DNA from: Streptomyces sp. DvalAA-14
Lineage (GTDB): Bacteria > Actinomycetota > Actinomycetes > Streptomycetales > Streptomycetaceae
Direction: 5' to 3'
Length of the DNA: 56,701 nucleotides
Assembly: GCF_900091855.1 (NCBI RefSeq)
Contig: NZ_FMCH01000504.1
Location: 1-56,701, forward strand
Shown: positions 34,102 to 40,786 of the stretch, piece after piece
Layout of the letters: each line of letters begins with the position of its first letter
How positions within the stretch are numbered: the stretch's first letter is position 1
Made by a program: the position numbers and the translations under genes
The notes under the pieces: model-generated
Seen by the model: the letters and a program-made list of their open reading frames with translations, nothing else
Told to the model about the DNA's origin: nothing
Databases searched by the model: none

Positions 34102-35496
34102 CTACGAGCAGGCAACCTCTGACGCGGACGAGAACGGCAGCGGGATCGCGCGGAAGACGTGGTCCGGATCGAAACGGCGTTTCAGCGCGAGCAGCCGCTC
34201 AGTGTTCGGACCGTATGCGTGCGCGATCTGCGTGACCTCGTCCGTTCCGAGCAGGTTGGGGTAACCGCCCGGTAGCGCCTCGGGCTCGAGGGCACTGCTC
34301 AGGTCGCCGGCCCAGGCGCGGTGGTCCGCCGCGCGGGCGTCGCCCGGTTCCCAGAGGGCAATGATCTCGACCATGAGGTGCGGGTCACGGTTGCCGAACG
34401 CCGTCCGCGTCACGGGTACCCGTGCCGCGGCGCCGTGCAAGCAGTGCAGGGACACAGCCGAACAGGGCGAGGTCAGGCCGGAGCCTGCGAGGTGCAGCGC
34501 GTCGCGCACTCCCGTGGTGAGCGCCGGTACCCAACGAGAACGGATCTCCGCGTGCCGTCCGAAGGGGAACTGCGCGTCGATGGCGGCGAGTTTCTCCGGC
34601 ATGGTGGTGGGGAGGAGTTGGGAGAGCAAGGGCGTGCCGAGGGTGTCGAGCCGCGCGAGCTCGCGTTCCCCCGCCGCGGTGTCGTCGCCACTCCAGGTGG
34701 GCGCCAGGAACACCACGGGGTCGCCGCCGGGACCCGGCAGGACACCGAACTGCACGGTCAGCTCGTCGGGTGCCCCGGGCACGATGTCCGCCAACCCGGC
34801 CAGTACGGTCGCCGCCTGGTCCCAGGGGTACATGACGATGCCGGACAGGAGCGTCGGCACCCGGTGCAGGCGAATCCGCATCGAGGTGACGAGGCCGAAG
34901 TTCCCGCCGCCGCCGCGCAGCGCCCAGAACAGGTCCGGCTCCCGTTCTTCGTCCACGGAGACGACCGAACCGTCGGCGAGCACCAGGTCGGCGGACAGCA
35001 GGTTGTCCACAGCAAGGCCGAAACGACCGCTGAGCGGTCCGTAGCCACCGCCGAGCGTCAGACCTGCCATGCCCACGGAGCCGGCGGTTCCGGTCACCGC
35101 CGTCAGGCCGAAGGGCTCAGCGGCGCGCGCGACATCGAGGGCCGTGGCCCCTCCCGACACCTCGGCGACCTCTGCCGCGGGGTGGACCGTCACCCGGCGC
35201 AGGTCGGTGAGGTCAACGGTCAGACCGCCGTCGCTCAGTGCCCTTCCGGCCCAGTCGTGGCCGCCGCCTCGCACCGACAGAGGCACACCGAACTCCCGTG
35301 CGGCCAGCACTGCGTCGCGGGCCTCGGACGGATCGACGCACCGGACGATCACACCCGGGCGGGAGGCCACAGCGCCGTTCCACAGCTGTCGGGCGGCGTC
35401 GTAGCCAGGCCCGGTGGTGACCACCCGCCCAGCGGGGATGGTCCGTTGCAGGGTCTCGACCAGCCGGCCGAGTTGTTGGCGCGTGGCCACAGTCAT
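34102..35496 (-). CDS. FAD-linked oxidase, berberine-bridge-enzyme type
   Basis: 464 aa, no signal peptide. FAD_binding_4 domain: GVIVRCVDPSEARDAVLAARE, then RGGGHDWAG with the His that usually carries 8-alpha-FAD, and TLGGGYGPLSGRFGLAVDNLLSADLVLADG. The second FAD-linking Cys of bicovalent members is absent. The BBE tail is present (GGYPNLLGTDE, AYGPNTERLLALKRRFDPDHVFR). Such enzymes oxidise alcohols, sugars or alkaloid-like amines. Start at ATG 35496 (AAGGAGAGG nearby). It is the third gene after promoter B, 145 bases behind the hydrolase, so co-transcription is possible but not certain. Confidence 0.85.
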   Translation of the reverse strand: MTVATRQQLGRLVETLQRTIPAGRVVTTGPGYDAARQLWNGAVASRPGVIVRCVDPSEARDAVLAAREFGVPLSVRGGGHDWAGRALSDGGLTVDLTDLRRVTVHPAAEVAEVSGGATALDVARAAEPFGLTAVTGTAGSVGMAGLTLGGGYGPLSGRFGLAVDNLLSADLVLADGSVVSVDEEREPDLFWALRGGGGNFGLVTSMRIRLHRVPTLLSGIVMYPWDQAATVLAGLADIVPGAPDELTVQFGVLPGPGGDPVVFLAPTWSGDDTAAGERELARLDTLGTPLLSQLLPTTMPEKLAAIDAQFPFGRHAEIRSRWVPALTTGVRDALHLAGSGLTSPCSAVSLHCLHGAAARVPVTRTAFGNRDPHLMVEIIALWEPGDARAADHRAWAGDLSSALEPEALPGGYPNLLGTDEVTQIAHAYGPNTERLLALKRRFDPDHVFRAIPLPFSSASEVACS

Positions 35497-35641
35497 GACA
35501 CCTCTCCTTGAACATCTCGACAAAGGCTTGCTGAAAACGGACCTGTGTCAGCCGTTCCGGCTCCCTCCGCGGTCGCCGCCGCGGGCCGGCGACAGGCGTC
35601 CACGGCGGCCGATGGGCCCTCGTGTGGGGCCGGGACACGTG

Positions 35642-36442
35642 TCACCGCGTGCTGCGGGCGGCTTCCTCGATCACGTGCGTGACTACGTCGGGACGGCTGA
35701 TCATCACGGCGTGGGAGGAGTTGACCTCCTCGGTGTGCGAACCCGCTCGCTCGGACATGAACCGCTGGACGTCGGGAGTGATCGCGTGGTCCTGACGGGT
35801 GATCAGGCTCCAGGAGGGCACGGTACGGAAGGCTTCCGCGACGCTGGCGTCGGAGACCGCCCTGGTGTTGGCGGGCCGCTGGACAGCCGCCAGGTCGGCG
35901 GCCGCGGTCGGGTCGACATCGCCGACTTCCCTGAAATGGGCCGGGTCGATGGACACGTCCGTACCGTCCGGGACGGGAGTGGAGATCAGCGGGATGGGCG
36001 ACGAGGACTTGGCAGCCAGCTCGCCCACCGTCTCGCCCTGCGCGGGGATGAAAGCGGCGATGTAGACCAACGCCTTGACATCGGGATCCGAGGCGCCGGA
36101 GTTCGTGATCACGGCGCCCCCGTAGGAGTGGCCGACCAGCACCACGGGCCCGTCGATGGTGGCCAGGTAACTCGAGACGTAGGCGGAGTCGCTGGTGAGT
36201 CCCTGCAGCGGATTGGCGATGGCTCGGACCGGGTAGCCGTCCTTGCGCAGTCGTTCCATCACCGGTGACCAACTGGACGAGTCCGCCCACGCGCCATGGA
36301 CGAGCACGACGGTCGGCTTCGGGGAAGACACGTCGCCGGTCGCCACCGCCAAGCTCGGAGCGGAGGCGGCACCCAGCAGGACCAGAGCGCCCGAGGAGAG
36401 AGCGCCGGTGATTGCGGCGCGGCGTGCAATGCGGATTCCCAT
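35642..36442 (-). CDS. Secreted alpha/beta hydrolase
   Basis: 266 aa. A signal peptide is evident: basic start with paired Arg (RIARRAAITG), a hydrophobic core GALVLLGAASAP and an AVA-type cleavage site near residue 34; the paired Arg hints at Tat export. The mature enzyme has VVLVHGAWADSSSW, GHSYGGA, and a C-terminal SSHAVMISRPDVVTHV that supplies the His. It is a paralogue of the cytoplasmic hydrolase at 17072. AAGGAAAC precedes ATG 36442, and only 44 bases separate it from the secY2 stop, so it is the second gene of that operon. A ten-base palindrome (GACACGTGTC) overlaps its stop. Confidence 0.85.
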   Translation of the reverse strand: MGIRIARRAAITGALSSGALVLLGAASAPSLAVATGDVSSPKPTVVLVHGAWADSSSWSPVMERLRKDGYPVRAIANPLQGLTSDSAYVSSYLATIDGPVVLVGHSYGGAVITNSGASDPDVKALVYIAAFIPAQGETVGELAAKSSSPIPLISTPVPDGTDVSIDPAHFREVGDVDPTAAADLAAVQRPANTRAVSDASVAEAFRTVPSWSLITRQDHAITPDVQRFMSERAGSHTEEVNSSHAVMISRPDVVTHVIEEAARSTR

Positions 36443-36486
36443 GATGTTTCCTTTCGACAAACGGCCTTGCGCGCGGAGCGTGCATT

Positions 36487-37800
36487 TCAGTGCAAGAAGC
36501 CCTCGTAGTTGCGCTGTTCGAGCTGGCTTTCGATCTGCCTCACCGTCTCCAGGCCCACCCCGACGATGATCAGGATGCTCGTCCCGCCGAACGGGAACTG
36601 CTGGCTTGCCCCGGTCACGGCCAGCGCGATGGTGGGCACGAGAGCAATGAGCCCCAGATACAGCGAGCCCGGCCAGGTGATGCGGTTGAGTACGTAACGC
36701 AGGTAATCGGCGGTCGGCCGCCCGGCCCTGATCCCCGGTATGAAGCCTCCGTACTGCTTCATGTTGCCGGCGACCTCGTCCGGGTCGAAGGTGATCGCGA
36801 CATAGAAGAAGGCGAAGAACACGATGAGCAAGGAGTACACGGTGATGTAAAGAGGATGGTCGCTCTTGGACAGATTCTGTGCGATCCAGGCCTTCCATCC
36901 TGCATTGCCGTGGGCGAACTGCGCTATCAATGACGGGATGTAGAGAAGTGACGAGGCGAAGATAACCGGGATGACGCCCGCCTGGTTCAGCTTCAACGGA
37001 ATGTAGGTGGCTGTGCCGCCGTAGGAACGGCGGCCGATCATGCGCTTCGCGTACTGCACCGGGATGCGACGCTGGGCCTGCTCCACGAACACCACAAGGC
37101 CGACCAGGACCAGCGCCACGAGAATGACGCCGCCGAACTCGATCCAGCCGTCGGCCAGAGTCCCTTGCTTCTTGATTGCCCACAGGGCGGAGGGGGTTGT
37201 GGCGGCGATCGAGATGAACATCAGGATCGACATGCCATTGCCGATGCCGCGGTCGGTGATGAGCTCACCGAGCCACATGACCACAGCCGTACCAGCGGTC
37301 ATGGTGATAACCATGGTGATGTTCGTGAAGATCGAGCGGTCCGGAACGATCCGGCCGGCCACCGGGCAGTTCTGAAACAGCGAGCCGCTGCGTGCGGTGG
37401 CCACCAGGCCGGCGCCCTGCAGGACGGCCAGCCCCACGGTCAGGTAGCGGGTGTACTGGGTGATCTTCGTCGTACCGGCCTGGCCCTCCTTCTTCAGGGC
37501 CTCCAGGCGCGGGATGACCACGGTCAGCAGTTGCAGGATGATGCTGGCGGTGATGTAGGGAAGGACACCGAGCGCGAAGATGGTGATCTGCAGCAGGGCG
37601 CCTCCGCTGAACAGGTTGACCAGTCCGAACAGCCCCTGACTGCCCGAGGTCTGGTCCAGGCACTGCCGGACCGCCCGGTAGTTGACGCCCGGGAGCGGGA
37701 CGTGGCTCCCCAGCCGGTACACCACGATGACACCGAGCGTGAAAAGCAGCTTCCTGCCCACGTCGGGCGCCTTGAATGCGTGGGCGAACGCGACGAACAC
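36487..37800 (-). CDS. secY2: Second SecY protein translocase subunit
   Basis: 437 aa, ten membrane segments. It is a complete SecY close to the housekeeping Streptomyces protein: LLFTLGVIVVYRLGSHVPLPGV, the plug region GLFGLVNLFSGGALLQITIFALG, GELITDRGIGNGMS and the cytoplasmic loop RRIPVQYAKRMIGRRSYGG are intact, and the end ESQLEQRNYEGFLH is the normal one. No adk, map or ribosomal genes flank it, so this is not the spc-operon copy. GTG 37800 has GGGAGG six bases upstream. The operon continues into an exported hydrolase, and a regulated promoter (site B) lies upstream. Secretion under stress or of a special substrate set is my inference. Confidence 0.9.
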   Translation of the reverse strand: MFVAFAHAFKAPDVGRKLLFTLGVIVVYRLGSHVPLPGVNYRAVRQCLDQTSGSQGLFGLVNLFSGGALLQITIFALGVLPYITASIILQLLTVVIPRLEALKKEGQAGTTKITQYTRYLTVGLAVLQGAGLVATARSGSLFQNCPVAGRIVPDRSIFTNITMVITMTAGTAVVMWLGELITDRGIGNGMSILMFISIAATTPSALWAIKKQGTLADGWIEFGGVILVALVLVGLVVFVEQAQRRIPVQYAKRMIGRRSYGGTATYIPLKLNQAGVIPVIFASSLLYIPSLIAQFAHGNAGWKAWIAQNLSKSDHPLYITVYSLLIVFFAFFYVAITFDPDEVAGNMKQYGGFIPGIRAGRPTADYLRYVLNRITWPGSLYLGLIALVPTIALAVTGASQQFPFGGTSILIIVGVGLETVRQIESQLEQRNYEGFLH

Positions 37801-37838
37801 GGTGCCTCCCGCGACCCGACGGGCCCCTCAGGTAGAGT

Positions 37839-37902
37839 TAACGTTCTGTCTCGCAGCAGTCTCGTCCGTCGCTTCCCTGCTGTCAATACTGAACGTTCTC
37901 TC
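37839..37902 (-). promoter_or_regulatory. secY2 promoter with the GAACGTTC operator (site B)
   Basis: Read leftward: GAGAACGTTC (complement of 37891-37900), TTGACA (37886-37881), a 17-base spacer and GAGACT (37863-37858) as -10. The upstream part is the same 20-odd bases as sites A and C, with four bases between the palindrome and the -35. A second half-like copy, ACAGAACGTTAAC (37850-37838), covers the expected start of transcription about 50 bases from the first. Binding at both would clamp the promoter. Confidence 0.7.
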
Positions 37903-37951
37903 TTGCCTTGCGGTGGCTGTGGAGGTCGCCGGGTGCCTGAACACGCAAAAC

Positions 37952-37986
37952 GGGAGCACCGGAGCGGCCATCGCTCCGGTGCTCCC
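37952..37986 (-). terminator. Strong terminator of the 40.5-38.0 kb operon
   Basis: A 15-base perfect stem (GGGAGCACCGGAGCG and complement) with loop GCCAT lies 23 bases beyond the stop of the EthD-like gene; leftward it is followed by GTTTTG, a short U-run. It would also insulate the secY2 promoter. Confidence 0.85.
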
Positions 37987-38008
37987 AACGCAACGCCCGC
38001 GCCTCAGG

Positions 38009-38323
38009 TCAGGCGGTCCGGGAGTCCTCCACCTCGGAGAACAGGCCGGTGAACCCGACCTTCAGACCTGTGAGTTGCTCGAAAAAGGCACCGCCTTCCG
38101 GCGTGGTGACGGCCCGGGAGGCGGCGTCGTAATCGTCGAAATAGAGGTCGAGCGTTCGGTGTGCGGGAGTCGGAGTTCCGTCCTCCTTGGGCCACACCTT
38201 CGCGGATTCGATTCTCGCCAGCCCGGGCAGGGCGGCGGCACGACGCGCGAGCGCGGGGAACTCGGACTCGAACGCGGCGGCATCGGCCGGGTTGTCGATG
38301 ATCAACGTAATCTTTGTCTGCAT
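38009..38323 (-). CDS. EthD-like small protein
   Basis: 104 aa. The protein looks like a dimeric alpha-beta barrel (ferredoxin-like) of the EthD group: ITLIIDNPADAAAFESEFPALARRAAALPGLARIES, later RTLDLYFDDYDAASRAVTTPEGGAFFEQLTGL. EthD proteins accompany cytochrome P450 or monooxygenase systems or fold as small monooxygenases and cyclases. ATG 38323 follows AGGAGC at a rather long distance. It is the last gene of the site C operon, 142 bases after the flavoprotein gene and before a strong terminator. Confidence 0.7.
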   Translation of the reverse strand: MQTKITLIIDNPADAAAFESEFPALARRAAALPGLARIESAKVWPKEDGTPTPAHRTLDLYFDDYDAASRAVTTPEGGAFFEQLTGLKVGFTGLFSEVEDSRTA

Positions 38324-38465
38324 GATTTTCTGCTCCTGACGTTGCGATCGATATCGGCGTGCTTCGGCCATTGATAACGATAGAAGACACATTCTGATAC
38401 ATCGTGAGGTTCCGCTGGCGCGGCGCCGTCGGCCCTCACGACGGGACGAGACATCACACGGACGG

Positions 38466-39905
38466 TCAGCGGCCGTAGGCCTCCAGCAGCCGTAGCCACA
38501 CCTCGCTGATCGTGGGAAACGCCGGCACCGCGTGCCACAGCCGGTCCAGCGGTACCTCACCGACGATCGCGATGGTCGCGGCGTGCAGGAGTTCCGCGAC
38601 GTCCGGGCCGACCAGCGTGAAGCCGACGACCACCTTCCGATCCTCATCGACGACCATCCGGGCGTGCCCGGCGAATCCGTCGGCGTGAAGGGCCGATCCC
38701 GCGACGGCGCCCAGGTCGTAGTCGACGACGCGGATCCGGAGCCCGGCGGCCCCGGCGGCGGCCGCGGTCAGCCCCACCGACGCGATCTCGGGTTCGGTGA
38801 AGACCACCTGCGGCACCGCGCGCTCATCAGCGGTGGCCACGTGCCGGCCCCACGGGCTGTCCTCGATCGCTTCGCCCTTGGCGCGCGCCACGATGACATC
38901 ACCCACGGCGCGGGCCTGATACTTGCCCTGATGGGTCAGCAGCACACGCCGGTTGACATCACCGGCGGCGTACAACCACCCGTCGGCCAGCAGCTCTCCA
39001 TCGTCTCCGACCACCCGCAGCGTGTCGTCCACCGTGAGCCAGGCGCCCGGGGCCAGGCCGACGATGTCGAGTCCGATCTCCCGGGTGTTCGGCGTACGGC
39101 CGATCGCCACGAGAAGCTCATCGGCCTCGACCTGCTCGCCGCTGGTGAGCGTGATGCGCACCACGCCGTCACCGCCGCGTTGCACGGATCCGGCCTCCGC
39201 TCCGAGGAGCACCCGAACACCGGCTTCCCGCAACGACTCGGTGACCCGTTCACCGGCGAACGGCTCGGCGAGCGGCAGGACACCGTCACGGGCCAGCACG
39301 GTCACCGACGACCCGAGACCGGAGAACACCGCCGCCATCTCCGAGGCCACCACGCCACCGCCGATGACGGCGAGCCGCGCGGGAACCGACGTCGCGGCAG
39401 CCGCCTCCCGGCTGCTCCACGGCGTCGCCGCCCGCAGACCGGGAATGTCGGGCAGCAGCGCGGCGCTTCCCGTCGCGATGACGACCGCATGACGCGCGGT
39501 CAGCGACCTCATGGCACCGTCCTCGCCGGTCACTTCGACGACCTTGTCGGAACTGATCCGCCCCTGGCCGCGGTACAGCGCGATCCCGGCCGAGCTGAGC
39601 CAGGACGCCTGACCGTCGTCCTCCCAGTGCGAGGAGAAGGAGTCCCGACGGCGCAGGACGGCCGCGACGTCCAGCCCACCGGTCACCGCCTCACGCGCGC
39701 CGGGTACCTGCCGGGCCGCCCGGAGCGCGGCCGCGCTCCGCAACAGTGCCTTGGTCGGCATGCAGGCCCAGTAGGAGCACTCACCGCCGACCAGTTCCCG
39801 CTCGACGACAGCGGCGCTCAGGCCGCCTTGCACCACCCGGTCGGCGACGTTCTCCCCGACCGGACCCGCGCCGATCACGATGACGTCGTAGGTGTTGGCA
39901 TCCAT
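38466..39905 (-). CDS. FAD-dependent disulfide oxidoreductase (MerA/Lpd-like)
   Basis: 479 aa. VIVIGAGPVGENVADRVV (FAD), the redox pair GGECSYWACMPTKALL, VIGGGVVASEMAAVFSGLG (NAD(P)H), LYAAGDVN and the C-terminal HAVPAFPTISEVW define the class; the last keeps a His and Glu at the dyad positions. No heavy-metal domain or terminal Cys pair, so not a standard mercuric reductase. It is one of two such enzymes in this window, about 30% alike by eye. Its ATG follows the stop of the upstream membrane protein gene by one base, so translation is coupled. Confidence 0.85.
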   Translation of the reverse strand: MDANTYDVIVIGAGPVGENVADRVVQGGLSAAVVERELVGGECSYWACMPTKALLRSAAALRAARQVPGAREAVTGGLDVAAVLRRRDSFSSHWEDDGQASWLSSAGIALYRGQGRISSDKVVEVTGEDGAMRSLTARHAVVIATGSAALLPDIPGLRAATPWSSREAAAATSVPARLAVIGGGVVASEMAAVFSGLGSSVTVLARDGVLPLAEPFAGERVTESLREAGVRVLLGAEAGSVQRGGDGVVRITLTSGEQVEADELLVAIGRTPNTREIGLDIVGLAPGAWLTVDDTLRVVGDDGELLADGWLYAAGDVNRRVLLTHQGKYQARAVGDVIVARAKGEAIEDSPWGRHVATADERAVPQVVFTEPEIASVGLTAAAAGAAGLRIRVVDYDLGAVAGSALHADGFAGHARMVVDEDRKVVVGFTLVGPDVAELLHAATIAIVGEVPLDRLWHAVPAFPTISEVWLRLLEAYGR

Positions 39906-39906
39906 G

Positions 39907-40470
39907 TCAGCCCCGCTTCGCGGCGCGGCCCAGACGCAGGGCCGAGACGAGGAAGAAGACGGCGCCCGGCACGGCGTAGCCGGCTGCGCTGGTCAGCGAG
40001 GGCTTGTCCGCGCCGGCCGAGGCGATGAACGACGCACCGGCCAGGACGGAGATACCGCCGCTGAGAATCATCGGCCACTGGCCGCCCATCGAGCGGCGGG
40101 GGACAGCCACGATCAGCTGGACCAGCCCGGCCACGATCGCCCAGGCCCCCCACACGCGCAGTACCGCCGGTATGCCGGACGCACAGGCGATGCCCACACC
40201 GATGGCCGTGACGAGACTGACCGCGATGTTCACATACAGCAGCGCGGGCGATCCGCCGGCGCGAGAAACCCTCGCGTCGTAGACGGCTGAACCCACATCG
40301 AACAGCGGGTACAGCACGAGCAGGGTGACCACGGCGGGATTCAGCTTCGAAGCCATCGGCAACATCACGGCGGCCCAGACGAGAGCGAACCCGAACCGGA
40401 CGAAATACAACCGCCGCAGAGCAGAGGCCGCCCCGGTGATACCGGACGGAGCAGCAGTGGTGGTGCTCAC
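39907..40470 (-). CDS. Membrane protein, DUF308/HdeD-like
   Basis: 187 aa with about six hydrophobic segments, e.g. FGFALVWAAVMLP, VTLLVLYPLFDVGSAV, LLYVNIAVSLVTAIGVGIA, WGAWAIVAGLVQLIV, MILSGGISVLAGASFIASA and YAVPGAVFFLVSAL. The WG/VAG/GxxxMILxG spacing recalls DUF308 (HdeD) proteins of acid or general stress. GTG 40470 is preceded by GAAAGGAAC, six bases away. First gene of the operon behind site C. Confidence 0.7.
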   Translation of the reverse strand: MSTTTAAPSGITGAASALRRLYFVRFGFALVWAAVMLPMASKLNPAVVTLLVLYPLFDVGSAVYDARVSRAGGSPALLYVNIAVSLVTAIGVGIACASGIPAVLRVWGAWAIVAGLVQLIVAVPRRSMGGQWPMILSGGISVLAGASFIASAGADKPSLTSAAGYAVPGAVFFLVSALRLGRAAKRG

Positions 40471-40589
40471 AGTGTTCCTTTCAATGCATGGATGGAGAAA
40501 GGGGAGCGATGGCGTGGTCCTGCTTGGAGGCCGGTGATCGGGATGGCCGCATGATGTGCCGGGCCGCTGGACTCCACCTCTGCAAGACC

Positions 40590-40648
40590 GATCGTTCTTT
40601 GGCCAGCATGGCAACGGATCGATCACCTGTCAAGAGAGAACGTTCTCC
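40590..40648 (-). promoter_or_regulatory. Promoter of the DUF308/flavoprotein/EthD operon with the GAACGTTC operator (site C)
   Basis: Leftward: GGAGAACGTTCTC (complement of 40636-40648), TTGACA (40633-40628), a 17-base spacer and CATGCT (40610-40605). Spacing from palindrome to -35 is four bases, as in sites A and B. A degenerate second copy, AAGAACGATCGG (about 40599-40588), lies near the expected transcription start, 48 bases from the first. Confidence 0.7.
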
Positions 40649-40722
40649 CTCGCATGAGGGGTGTCATCGCCCACTGCCACGGTCTTTCCTGCCTCGGCGG
40701 CCGGGGGCAGGCCGAGACGACG

Positions 40723-40766
40723 CCAGGGCGGGGCGGGGAGCCGATGTGCTCCCCGCCCCGCCCTGG
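40723..40766 (-). terminator. Terminator of the beta-helix glycosidase gene
   Basis: A 19-base perfect GC stem (CCAGGGCGGGGCGGGGAGC and its complement) with a six-base loop starts 20 bases after the stop at 40787. It is the longest perfect hairpin in the window. Confidence 0.85.
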
Positions 40767-40786
40767 GCTGCTTTCGCCGCTTTCCG

